Source: Kroppenstedtia sanguinis (GTDB lineage: Bacteria; Bacillota; Bacilli; Thermoactinomycetales; DSM-45169). From it: 64,000 nucleotides of DNA. Position 1 is the first letter of the stretch. Every line of letters begins with the position of its first letter. The notes below the pieces were generated by a model that was given only the letters and a program-made list of their open reading frames with translations, did no database searches and was not told where the DNA came from. The stretch covers positions 297,362-361,361 of the forward strand of contig NZ_JBNPXF010000001.1 in the NCBI RefSeq assembly GCF_050433445.1, read 5' to 3'. Positions 50,076-57,670 of the stretch are shown here, piece after piece. Made by a program: the position numbers and the translations under genes.

Positions 50076-50963
50076 ATGAACATACAAGAGATCATCTTGA
50101 AATTGCAATCCTACTGGAGTGCCAGAGGCTGTGTTCTGGCTCAACCCTATGATGTGGAAACCGGAGCAGGAACCATGAATCCGATGACCTTTTTGCGGTC
50201 ACTGGGTCCGGAACCTTGGAAGGTGGCTTATGTGGAACCCTCCCGACGTCCAGCGGATGGCCGCTATGGGGAAAATCCGAACCGGGTCTATCAGCACCAT
50301 CAGTTCCAGATGATTATGAAGCCCTCCCCAAACGATATACAGGAATTATATCTTCATAGCTTAGAAGAGCTGGGGATCAATCCGTTGGAGCATGATATTC
50401 GGTTTGTGGAGGACAACTGGGAAAATCCCGCTTTGGGAGCGGCAGGACTGGGATGGGAAGTTTGGTTGGACGGAATGGAAATCACCCAATTCACCTACTT
50501 TCAACAGATCGGCGGGTTGGAAGCGTCTCCGGTGACCGTGGAGATTACATACGGACTGGAACGCCTCGCTTCTTATATCCAGGACAAAGAAAATATTTAT
50601 GATCTGACTTGGGTGGATGGGGTCACCTACGGGGATATCTTCAAGCAGTCGGAGGTTGAACATTCCAGGTACTCATTTGATGTCTCTGATACCGATCAGC
50701 TCTTTCGCTGGTTTGACGCCTATGAAAAGGAAGCCGGGCGGGCACTGGATGAACACTTGGTTTTCCCAGCCTACGATTATGTGCTGAAGTGTTCCCACAC
50801 CTTTAACCTCCTGGATGCTCGGGGGGCGATCAGTGTCTCGGAGAGGACAGGCTATCTGGCCCGGGTACGGGGGCTGGCGCGCCGCTGTGCCAAAACCTAT
50901 GTGGAGGAACGGGAACGCCTTGGATTTCCGATGCTGAAAGAGGGAGGGATCCAGCATGGCTGA
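50076..50963 (+). CDS. glyQ: Glycyl-tRNA synthetase alpha subunit
   Basis: The catalytic subunit of the bacterial alpha2-beta2 (heterotetrameric) glycyl-tRNA synthetase. The 295 residues include MNIQEIILKLQSYWSARGCV, MNPMTFLRSLGPEPWKVAYVEPSRRP in two adjoining pieces, NPNRVYQHHQFQ and WEVWLDGMEITQFTYFQQ, all diagnostic of GlyQ. GGAGGTGGG lies before the ATG, downstream of the T-box. Its end overlaps glyS by eight bases. Confidence 0.98.
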   Translation: MNIQEIILKLQSYWSARGCVLAQPYDVETGAGTMNPMTFLRSLGPEPWKVAYVEPSRRPADGRYGENPNRVYQHHQFQMIMKPSPNDIQELYLHSLEELGINPLEHDIRFVEDNWENPALGAAGLGWEVWLDGMEITQFTYFQQIGGLEASPVTVEITYGLERLASYIQDKENIYDLTWVDGVTYGDIFKQSEVEHSRYSFDVSDTDQLFRWFDAYEKEAGRALDEHLVFPAYDYVLKCSHTFNLLDARGAISVSERTGYLARVRGLARRCAKTYVEERERLGFPMLKEGGIQHG

Positions 50964-53046
50964 ACAAAATTGGTTGGTGGAGATCGGCTGTGAAGAGATC
51001 CCCGCACGTTTCGTGGTTAGCGGGGTACAGCAGTTACGGGAGAAATTGACCCGATGGTTAGAAGAGAACCGACTTTCTTTCGGTGAAGTGCACATCTATG
51101 CCACCCCACGTCGTCTGGCTGTGCAGGTGGAAAATGTGGCGGATGCCCAAGCCGATGTGGAAGAAGAGGTTCGCGGCCCTGCCAAGCGAATCGCAGTTGC
51201 AGAGGATGGGAGCTGGACAAAAGCGGCGCAAGGTTTTGCCCGTAAGCAGGGCATCGGCCCAGACCAATTGCAATTACGCGAACATAAAGGGGAAACCTAT
51301 GTTTTTGCCCACAAGCATCAAAAAGGAAAACGGACTGCCACCTTGATCGAAGAGGGGTTGGCAGACGTCCTCAAGGGACTCCATTTTCCCAAGGCAATGC
51401 GGTGGGGCAATCGTCGGACACGGTTTATTCGCCCGGTACGGTGGCTGGTCTGTCTCTTTGGAGAAGAAGTGATACCGGTAGAGTGGGCGGGTGTGACCGG
51501 CGGGAATCGCACCTTTGGACACCGGTTTCTGGGTGGACAAACCGAGATTAAACAACCAGTGGACTATGTAGAGACGCTTCGTCAACAGAAAGTGATGGTT
51601 GACATCGAGGAGCGACGGAAAGAGATCCGCCAGCAACTCCGGCGGATGGAGGAGCAGAAGGGATGGCGGATCCCCGTGGATGAAGAGTTGCTGGAGGAGG
51701 TCACCCATTTGGTGGAGATGCCCACCGCTCTTTCCGGCTCTTTTGATGAGCGGTTTCTTGAGCTGCCAGAAGCCGTTCTGATTATCACGATGCGGGAGCA
51801 TCAGCGCTATTTCCCGGTCAGGGACCAAAACCACCGTCTGTTACCTCATTTTGTCACCGTTCGAAACGGCGACAGCCGGGCTTTGGAGAAAGTGGCCAAG
51901 GGCAATGAAAAAGTGTTGTCCGCACGCCTGGCGGATGCCCGCTTTTTCTATGAAGAGGATCTGAAATTGTCCATCTCCACTGCGGTGTCCAAGCTGGATC
52001 AGGTGGTCTATCTGGAGGGATTGGGCAGTGTGGGAGATCAGGCACGGCGGATCCGGAAGCTGACGGAAGAATTGGCGGATCATCTGGGTCTGGAGGATTC
52101 GGAACGGAGCCGGCTGTTCCGTGCGGCGGATATCTGCAAGTTTGATCTGTCTACCCAGATGGTGGATGAATTTCCCGAGTTGAGCGGGGTAATGGGTGAG
52201 GACTATGCCCGTCGGGCAGGGGAAGATCCGGAAGTGGCTCAGGCGATCAAGGAGCATCATTATCCCCGTTTTGCCGGTGATCGCTTGCCTGAAGGGCAAT
52301 TAGGGGCTTTGATCAGTCTGGCAGACAAAATCGATGCGGTCGTGGCCGCCTTTTCCCTCGGCATTCAACCCACAGGGTCCCAGGACCCCTACGGTTTGCG
52401 CAGAAAAGCCTCCGCAGTGGTTCATATTTTGATGGATCGGGACTGGAGTCGATTGCCCTTGTCGCTGCTGATCGACCTCTCTCTAAACCGCCTGCAAGCC
52501 GATGGCTGGCTGCAACGGGAGAGGGAGCAAGTGAAAGAAGAGGTCTCTGCCTTCTTCCACCTCCGTCTGAAAGGGGCGTTGCAGGAAGAGAAGATCCGTT
52601 ATGATCTGATCGATGCAGTCCTTCTCTCCGATCTGTCAAGTCCACAAATGATGTTGGAGAAGGCACGGGTACTGATGGATGCGGTAGCCCGGGAAGATTT
52701 CAAAATGATTGTCGAAGGGTTCAGCCGAGCCTCCAATCTGGCTGCCAAAGGCGGGTCAGAACTGCAGGTCAACCGGGATCTGTTGGAGGTATGGGCGGAA
52801 CGGCAGTTATACGCTTCCATCCGCTCCGCTACCGAAGATTTCACTGCGGCAGAGGAGAAGCTGGATGCAGAAGGCATGTTTGCTGCCATCGCCAAACTGG
52901 CTCCAGCCATTCACCGGTTTTTTGACGACGTGATGGTCATGGTGGAAGATGAGACGACCCGTATCAATCGTCTGGCTTTACTTCAGGAGACGGATCGCTT
53001 GACGAAGAGGTTTGCTGCCTTTAACAAAATCGTGTTTTCATCCTGA
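50956..53046 (+). CDS. glyS: Glycyl-tRNA synthetase beta subunit
   Basis: The tRNA-binding subunit of heterotetrameric glycyl-tRNA synthetase, 696 residues. It starts LVEIGCEEIPARFV, has RWGNRRTRFIRPVRWLV, MREHQRYFPVRD, LADARFFYEEDL, and a C-terminal DALR-type anticodon-binding region (VMVEDETTRINRLALL). It begins inside the end of glyQ, so the two are translationally coupled, and it ends at a strong terminator. Confidence 0.98.
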   Translation: MAEQNWLVEIGCEEIPARFVVSGVQQLREKLTRWLEENRLSFGEVHIYATPRRLAVQVENVADAQADVEEEVRGPAKRIAVAEDGSWTKAAQGFARKQGIGPDQLQLREHKGETYVFAHKHQKGKRTATLIEEGLADVLKGLHFPKAMRWGNRRTRFIRPVRWLVCLFGEEVIPVEWAGVTGGNRTFGHRFLGGQTEIKQPVDYVETLRQQKVMVDIEERRKEIRQQLRRMEEQKGWRIPVDEELLEEVTHLVEMPTALSGSFDERFLELPEAVLIITMREHQRYFPVRDQNHRLLPHFVTVRNGDSRALEKVAKGNEKVLSARLADARFFYEEDLKLSISTAVSKLDQVVYLEGLGSVGDQARRIRKLTEELADHLGLEDSERSRLFRAADICKFDLSTQMVDEFPELSGVMGEDYARRAGEDPEVAQAIKEHHYPRFAGDRLPEGQLGALISLADKIDAVVAAFSLGIQPTGSQDPYGLRRKASAVVHILMDRDWSRLPLSLLIDLSLNRLQADGWLQREREQVKEEVSAFFHLRLKGALQEEKIRYDLIDAVLLSDLSSPQMMLEKARVLMDAVAREDFKMIVEGFSRASNLAAKGGSELQVNRDLLEVWAERQLYASIRSATEDFTAAEEKLDAEGMFAAIAKLAPAIHRFFDDVMVMVEDETTRINRLALLQETDRLTKRFAAFNKIVFSS

Positions 53047-53056
53047 ATCAATTCTG

Positions 53057-53085
53057 AAAAGGGACGGTACAGACCGTCCCTTTTT
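53057..53085 (+). terminator. Terminator after glyS
   Basis: 12-bp stem AAAAGGGACGGT/ACCGTCCCTTTT with loop ACAG, then more T. Confidence 0.95.
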
Positions 53086-53110
53086 GTTTAAAAAATCGCC
53101 TTGAAAACAG

Positions 53111-53139
53111 TTGCGAAAAACCCAGCTCCAATATAGTAT
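53111..53139 (+). promoter_or_regulatory. Candidate promoter of ccpN
   Basis: TTGCGA (53111-53116), 17-base spacer, TAGTAT (53134-53139). The -10 lies inside the palindrome at 53131-53148. Confidence 0.5.
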
Positions 53140-53148
53140 ATACTATAT
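53131..53148. repeat. 18-bp perfect palindrome over the ccpN -10
   Basis: ATATAGTATATACTATAT reads the same on both strands and covers the presumed -10 and start site. It may be an operator for an unidentified dimeric regulator. Confidence 0.7.
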
Positions 53149-53166
53149 CTAGATGAGTGCATTAAG

Positions 53167-53177
53167 TATGACATATA
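53167..53177 (+). promoter_or_regulatory. CcpN-box-like operator upstream of ccpN
   Basis: TATGACATATA matches the CcpN binding consensus TRTGHYATAYW (as I recall it for B. subtilis) at every position. It lies about 20 bases after the expected transcription start, suggesting autorepression. Confidence 0.5.
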
Positions 53178-53213
53178 GTTGGATCGTGTTTTGCGTGAAG
53201 GGGGTGCAACCCA

Positions 53214-53849
53214 ATTCAGCTTTCGGAACGCCAGGAGATAATTATACGCATCGTAAAAGATGAAGGTCCCATCACTGGGGAGCAGATCGCGGAGCGACTC
53301 CATTTGACCCGGGCTACTTTGCGGCCGGATCTGGCCATCCTGACGATGGCTGGTTTTTTGGATGCCCGACCACGGGTGGGATATTTTTATTCGGGTAAGA
53401 CAGGGAATCAGCTGTTGGGTGAACACATCCGCAAGTTGACCGTGAAGGACTATAAGTCCGTCCCTGTGGTCTGTCAAGAGGAAACATCTGTCTACGATGC
53501 GATTTGTACCATGTTTCTGGAAGATGTGGGAACCTTGTATGTTGTAAAAGAAGGGGGGCTCCTCGTCGGCGTGATCTCCCGCAAGGATCTGCTGAAGAGT
53601 TCTATGGGAAATCAAGATCTGCAAACCATTCCGGTGGGAGTGATCATGACCCGTATGCCCAATATTATCAGCTGCCGTTTGGAGGACTCCCTTTTGGATG
53701 CGGCCAGCAAATTGATTCATAACCAAGTGGACTCCCTGCCTGTGGTCAAAGATGAAAAAGGCGGGGACCAACTTGAAATTGTGGGACGGATCACCAAAAC
53801 GACCATCACCAAAGCCTTTGTGGAACTGGGAGAAGGCTCGTCTGTCTAA
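53214..53849 (+). CDS. ccpN: Gluconeogenesis repressor CcpN
   Basis: A winged-helix/CBS transcriptional repressor of gluconeogenic genes (gapB and pckA in B. subtilis). The 211 residues have an N-terminal HTH (QLSERQEIIIRIVKDEGPITGEQIAERLHLTRATLRPDL, described in parts) and two CBS domains with VYDAICTMFLEDVGTLYVV and LVGVISRKDLL. The start is unusual: the frame is closed by a TGA upstream, and the only position giving the full HTH is ATT at 53214, 9 bases after GGGGG. A TTG at 53304 would delete the HTH. The downstream genes yqfL and ppdK belong to the same regulatory theme. Confidence 0.9.
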   Translation: MQLSERQEIIIRIVKDEGPITGEQIAERLHLTRATLRPDLAILTMAGFLDARPRVGYFYSGKTGNQLLGEHIRKLTVKDYKSVPVVCQEETSVYDAICTMFLEDVGTLYVVKEGGLLVGVISRKDLLKSSMGNQDLQTIPVGVIMTRMPNIISCRLEDSLLDAASKLIHNQVDSLPVVKDEKGGDQLEIVGRITKTTITKAFVELGEGSSV

Positions 53850-53871
53850 GAGTGTCAGGGGGGGGAGAGTC

Positions 53872-54699
53872 ATTTCAAGTCAACTGCATGCACCTGTCGT
53901 CTATGTCTTGTCCGATTCGATCGGGGAAACTGCAGAATTCGTGGTCCGGGCGGCAACCAGTCAATTTAATGGGGGAGATGTGGAGATCCGACGCACCCCC
54001 TATGTGGATGACAAAAAAACAATCCAGGAGACGGTGGAAGCCGCTGCCGAAGCGGGGGGGATGATCGCTTTTACCATGGTCGTCTCCGAATTGCGGGCAT
54101 ATATCTTGAAAATGGCGGAGGAGCACGGGGTTCCTGTCGTCGATATTATGGGGCCGATGCTCCGGGGTTTGGCAGAGCTGTATGAACGAGAACCCAGACG
54201 GGAACCGGGATTGGTCCGCAAAATGGACGATGATTACTTTCGTAAAGTGGAAGCGATCGAATTTGCGGTCAAGTACGATGATGGGCGGGATCCCCGGGGA
54301 ATCCTGCGGGCCGATGTGATCCTGATCGGAGTGTCCCGGACATCCAAGACGCCCTTGTCTATGTACTTGGCTCACAAGCGACTCAAAGTGGCCAATGTGC
54401 CCCTGGTTCCTGAAGTGGAACCTCCCGATGAGCTGTTCATGGTACCTACTGAACGTTGCATCGGGCTCACGATCGAACCGGATCAGTTGAACGGGATTCG
54501 GAGAGAGCGCCTCAAGTCCTTGGGTTTGACGGCCCAAGCCAACTATGCCAATATGGAGCGCATTCTTCAGGAGTTGGAATACTCGGAACAAGTGATGAAA
54601 CGGGTAGGGTGCCCGATTTTAGATGTTTCTAACAAAGCAGTGGAGGAGACGGCCAACATCATTCTCGACATGTTGCGAAAAGGAGGCGGTCCACAGTGA
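53872..54699 (+). CDS. yqfL: PPDK regulatory protein (YqfL/PpsR family)
   Basis: A bifunctional ADP-dependent kinase and Pi-dependent phosphorylase (DUF299) that inactivates and reactivates pyruvate, phosphate dikinase. In B. subtilis YqfL also modulates CcpN. The 275 residues contain VVYVLSDSIGETAEFVVRAA, the P-loop-like GVSRTSKTPLSMYLA and DVSNKAVEETANIIL. No ATG, GTG or TTG start fits: the family N terminus is reached with ATT at 53872, 5 bases after GGGGGGAG; CTG at 53842 is another option. An upstream frame reaching ATG 53752 would overlap ccpN by 98 bases. The stop overlaps ppdK by four bases. Confidence 0.9.
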   Translation: MSSQLHAPVVYVLSDSIGETAEFVVRAATSQFNGGDVEIRRTPYVDDKKTIQETVEAAAEAGGMIAFTMVVSELRAYILKMAEEHGVPVVDIMGPMLRGLAELYEREPRREPGLVRKMDDDYFRKVEAIEFAVKYDDGRDPRGILRADVILIGVSRTSKTPLSMYLAHKRLKVANVPLVPEVEPPDELFMVPTERCIGLTIEPDQLNGIRRERLKSLGLTAQANYANMERILQELEYSEQVMKRVGCPILDVSNKAVEETANIILDMLRKGGGPQ

Positions 54700-57332
54700 G
54701 CCAAGCTGTGATCCCCTTTCTGGAAGGTGGACTCGGTCGGAAAGATTTGATGGGAGGCAAGGGAGCCAACCTGGGGGAAATGACAAAGGCAGGGCTTCCG
54801 GTGCCCCAGGGATTCACTATTACCACGGCCGCCTGTCTCGAATACTATGCGTCGGGACAATTGTTGACCGAGGAACGGAAACGGGAGATCCGCCAGGCCC
54901 TGTCTGCTCTAGAAGAGCAGACAGGCAAAAAATTGGGAGATCCGTCAGATCCCCTGTTGGTCTCTGTACGTTCTGGTGCGGTCATCTCCATGCCAGGGAT
55001 GATGGATACCATTTTAAATCTTGGGCTGAATGATGAAACCGTGCAAGGGCTGGAGGCATTGACGGGGGATCCCCGTTTCGCCCGGGACTGTTACCGTCGT
55101 TTTATCCAGATGTTCTCCGATGTGGTGCTGGGGATCCCCCTTTATCGGTTTGAACGGGTGATCGAGAGCAAAAAAGAGGAGCTCGGGATTCAATCGGATA
55201 TAGAAGTATCTGCCGAGGATTGGGGGTCGGTGATCGAATCCTTCAAGCAGATCGTTCGAGAAGAGACAGGGGAGCCCTTTCCACAGGACCCCATGAACCA
55301 GCTGTACCAGTCGATCCTCGCTGTGTTCGATTCCTGGAACAACCAACGAGCCCGAATCTACCGCAAGATACACCAGATCCCTGATGATCTCGGCACAGCG
55401 GTTAACGTTCAGAGGATGGTTTTCGGTAACATGGGCAATGACTCGGGAACAGGTGTTGCCTTCACCCGTAACCCCTCCACTGGAGAAAAACACCTCTACG
55501 GGGAGTTTCTAATCAACGCCCAGGGGGAGGATGTGGTGGCCGGCATCCGTACACCGGAACCGATCGCCGCCTTGTCCCAGCGTTTGCCCCGGATCTATGA
55601 AGAATTCCGCAGGATCAGCACCCAGCTGGAGGTGCATTATCGGGATATGCAGGATATCGAATTCACCGTGGAACGGGGCAAGCTCTATATTCTGCAAACC
55701 CGCAGTGGCAAAAGAACCGCCCGGGCGGCTGTGAAAATCGCTACTGACATGGTAGAAGAAGGTGTGATCGATCAAAAGACGGCATTAAAGAGAGTGGATC
55801 CGGAACAATTGGATCAGCTGTTGCACCGGCGAGTGGATCCCGATGCCTCATTGGATGTGCTGGTCAAGGGACTGCCTGCCTCCCCCGGCGCCGCTTCAGG
55901 GCAGATCGTCTTTGATGCGGACACCGCGGAATGGCAAGCCCAGAAGGGGAAAGAAGTGATCCTGGTCCGGATGGAGACGACACCGGAAGATATCCATGGG
56001 ATGGTCAGCGCACGGGGGATCTTGACTAGCCGGGGCGGGATGACCAGCCATGCCGCCGTGGTAGCCCGCGGCATGGGTAAACCTTGTATCTGTGGCTGTG
56101 AAACTGCTCAAATCGATTCCAAAAAGAAAGAGCTGCGCATTGGAAGCGCTTTGTTACGAGAAGGGGATGTGCTGTCCATCGATGGCGGAACCGGGGAAGT
56201 GATCCGGGGCGAAGTCCCTTTGATCGATCCGGAGCTGTCTGAGGAATTTCAACGATTACTCCGATGGGCTGACGAGGTTCGCAGACTCGGGATTCGGACC
56301 AATGCCGACACCCCGGAGGATGCGATCCAAGCCCGGGAGTTCGGGGCGGAGGGAGTGGGCCTTTGCCGGACGGAACATATGTTTATGGCTACGGACCGCG
56401 TTCCGCTGGTACGGGAGATGATTTTGGCGGAGACCACCGAGGAAAGACAAAGGGCTCTCGCCAAACTCCTTCCCATGCAGACAGCAGATTTTGCGGGAAT
56501 CTTTCGGGCGATGGAGGGCCTTCCCGTCACGATTCGGCTCCTGGATCCCCCTCTTCACGAGTTTCTCCCTAATCTGGAAGATCTTTTGAGCGAGCGGGTT
56601 CGATTGCAGGTGACTGAAGGAGTGGATCAGAAGCTTATTCAAGAGAAAGAGGAACTGTTGCGCAAAGTTCGGAAACTCCATGAATCGAATCCGATGCTGG
56701 GGCATCGTGGCTGTCGCCTTGGTCTGATCCATCCCGAAATCTATGCCATGCAGGTAGAGGCGATCTTTCAGGCGGCGACGGAAGTGATCGGGGAAGGAAT
56801 TGCGGTTCAGCCTGAGATTATGATCCCGCTGGTAGGTCATGTGAATGAGCTGAAGGAGATGCGCAAACTGGTGGAAGAGACAGAGATTCAAGTGGCGCAG
56901 CGGTCTGGAAAGAGCATCCCGTATACAGTGGGGACGATGATCGAAGTGCCGCGGGCAGCCCTGACTGCCGCTGAAATCGCAGAGGAAGCCGACTTTTTCT
57001 CCTTTGGAACCAACGACCTGACCCAAACCACCTTCGGTTACAGCCGAGACGATGCGGAAGGGAAGTTTCTTCACCACTATATCGAGGGGAAGATCCTGCC
57101 CGAGAATCCCTTCATCCGTCTCGATTCGGATGGGGTGGGACGCCTGGTCTCCATCGGGGTTCAAGAAGGTCGGAAAACCAAGCCCCATCTGAAGACAGGG
57201 ATTTGCGGTGAACATGGAGGGGAGAAACATTCCATCCATTTCTGTCACAGGGTTGGATTGGATTATGTGAGTTGCTCCCCCTTTCGGGTACCTCTGGCCC
57301 GGTTGGCAGCCGCTCAGGCCGCACTCTCCTGA
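54696..57332 (+). CDS. ppdK: Pyruvate, phosphate dikinase
   Basis: Interconverts pyruvate, ATP and Pi with phosphoenolpyruvate, AMP and PPi, allowing PEP synthesis from pyruvate. The 878 residues start with the ATP-grasp domain (GGLGRKDLMGGKGANLGEM). The phosphohistidine swivelling domain has SRGGMTSHAAVVARGMGKP, where the Thr next to the His is the expected RP phosphorylation site. The PEP/pyruvate barrel follows (GLCRTEHMF, LGHRGCRLG, GTMIEVPRAAL, CGEHGG). It starts with GTG coupled to yqfL. The gene order regulator-kinase/phosphorylase-enzyme supports the function assigned to yqfL here. Confidence 0.97.
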   Translation: MSQAVIPFLEGGLGRKDLMGGKGANLGEMTKAGLPVPQGFTITTAACLEYYASGQLLTEERKREIRQALSALEEQTGKKLGDPSDPLLVSVRSGAVISMPGMMDTILNLGLNDETVQGLEALTGDPRFARDCYRRFIQMFSDVVLGIPLYRFERVIESKKEELGIQSDIEVSAEDWGSVIESFKQIVREETGEPFPQDPMNQLYQSILAVFDSWNNQRARIYRKIHQIPDDLGTAVNVQRMVFGNMGNDSGTGVAFTRNPSTGEKHLYGEFLINAQGEDVVAGIRTPEPIAALSQRLPRIYEEFRRISTQLEVHYRDMQDIEFTVERGKLYILQTRSGKRTARAAVKIATDMVEEGVIDQKTALKRVDPEQLDQLLHRRVDPDASLDVLVKGLPASPGAASGQIVFDADTAEWQAQKGKEVILVRMETTPEDIHGMVSARGILTSRGGMTSHAAVVARGMGKPCICGCETAQIDSKKKELRIGSALLREGDVLSIDGGTGEVIRGEVPLIDPELSEEFQRLLRWADEVRRLGIRTNADTPEDAIQAREFGAEGVGLCRTEHMFMATDRVPLVREMILAETTEERQRALAKLLPMQTADFAGIFRAMEGLPVTIRLLDPPLHEFLPNLEDLLSERVRLQVTEGVDQKLIQEKEELLRKVRKLHESNPMLGHRGCRLGLIHPEIYAMQVEAIFQAATEVIGEGIAVQPEIMIPLVGHVNELKEMRKLVEETEIQVAQRSGKSIPYTVGTMIEVPRAALTAAEIAEEADFFSFGTNDLTQTTFGYSRDDAEGKFLHHYIEGKILPENPFIRLDSDGVGRLVSIGVQEGRKTKPHLKTGICGEHGGEKHSIHFCHRVGLDYVSCSPFRVPLARLAAAQAALS

Positions 57333-57368
57333 TCTGTAGCAGGACCTCTGCATTACGAAAGATTACGA

Positions 57369-57393
57369 AACACCCTTGGGGTGTTCTTTTTTT
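57369..57393 (+). terminator. Terminator after ppdK
   Basis: 7-bp stem AACACCC/GGGTGTT with a 3-base loop, then C and seven T. Confidence 0.9.
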
Positions 57394-57455
57394 GCTCTGG
57401 AACCACCTTTTTTGCTAATGTCAAGGTCTGGAAGGTTTTTTTTCACTTAGCCGCG

Positions 57456-57461
57456 TATAAT
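57456..57461 (+). promoter_or_regulatory. Candidate -10 for dnaG-sigA
   Basis: TATAAT with no good -35; a T-run lies at the -35 distance. Confidence 0.35.
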
Positions 57462-57529
57462 ACATAAGAACGAGGAGCCTCTGTACAAGGTTCGACAAAT
57501 TCGGAAACCGGGTAAGAAATTGGATGGTG

Positions 57530-57558
57530 GAAGGAATCCCGATCATGTTGTAGAATTG
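57530..57558 (+). promoter_or_regulatory. Sigma-H-like promoter upstream of dnaG-sigA
   Basis: GAAGGAATC fits the sigma-H -35 consensus RNAGGAWWW except the last base; TAGAATTG, 12 bases later, resembles RNGAATWW. The B. subtilis sigA operon also has a sigma-H promoter, which supports but does not prove it. Confidence 0.35.
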
Positions 57559-57670
57559 GAAGATATGAGTTTGTCAACTCAAATGCTTTCCATATTTTAC
57601 TTACTCGGGATATGGAGGACTTTGACGAATTTTGGCGAACAGGTATATGTTTGGAGAAGGAGGTGATTTC

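Larger units (their letters stand above)
57333..57670 (+). other. Intergenic region with dnaG-sigA promoters
   Basis: Contains the ppdK terminator, a TATAAT at 57456, a sigma-H-like promoter at 57530-57558 and a further TTGACG/TATATG pair (57622-57649, 16-base spacing) close to the gene. No protein gene is seen. Confidence 0.55.

Noticed and set aside
56256..57353. 365-codon minus-strand frame opposite ppdK
   Set aside because: PPDK is unambiguous on the plus strand; the antisense translation has no recognisable domain.
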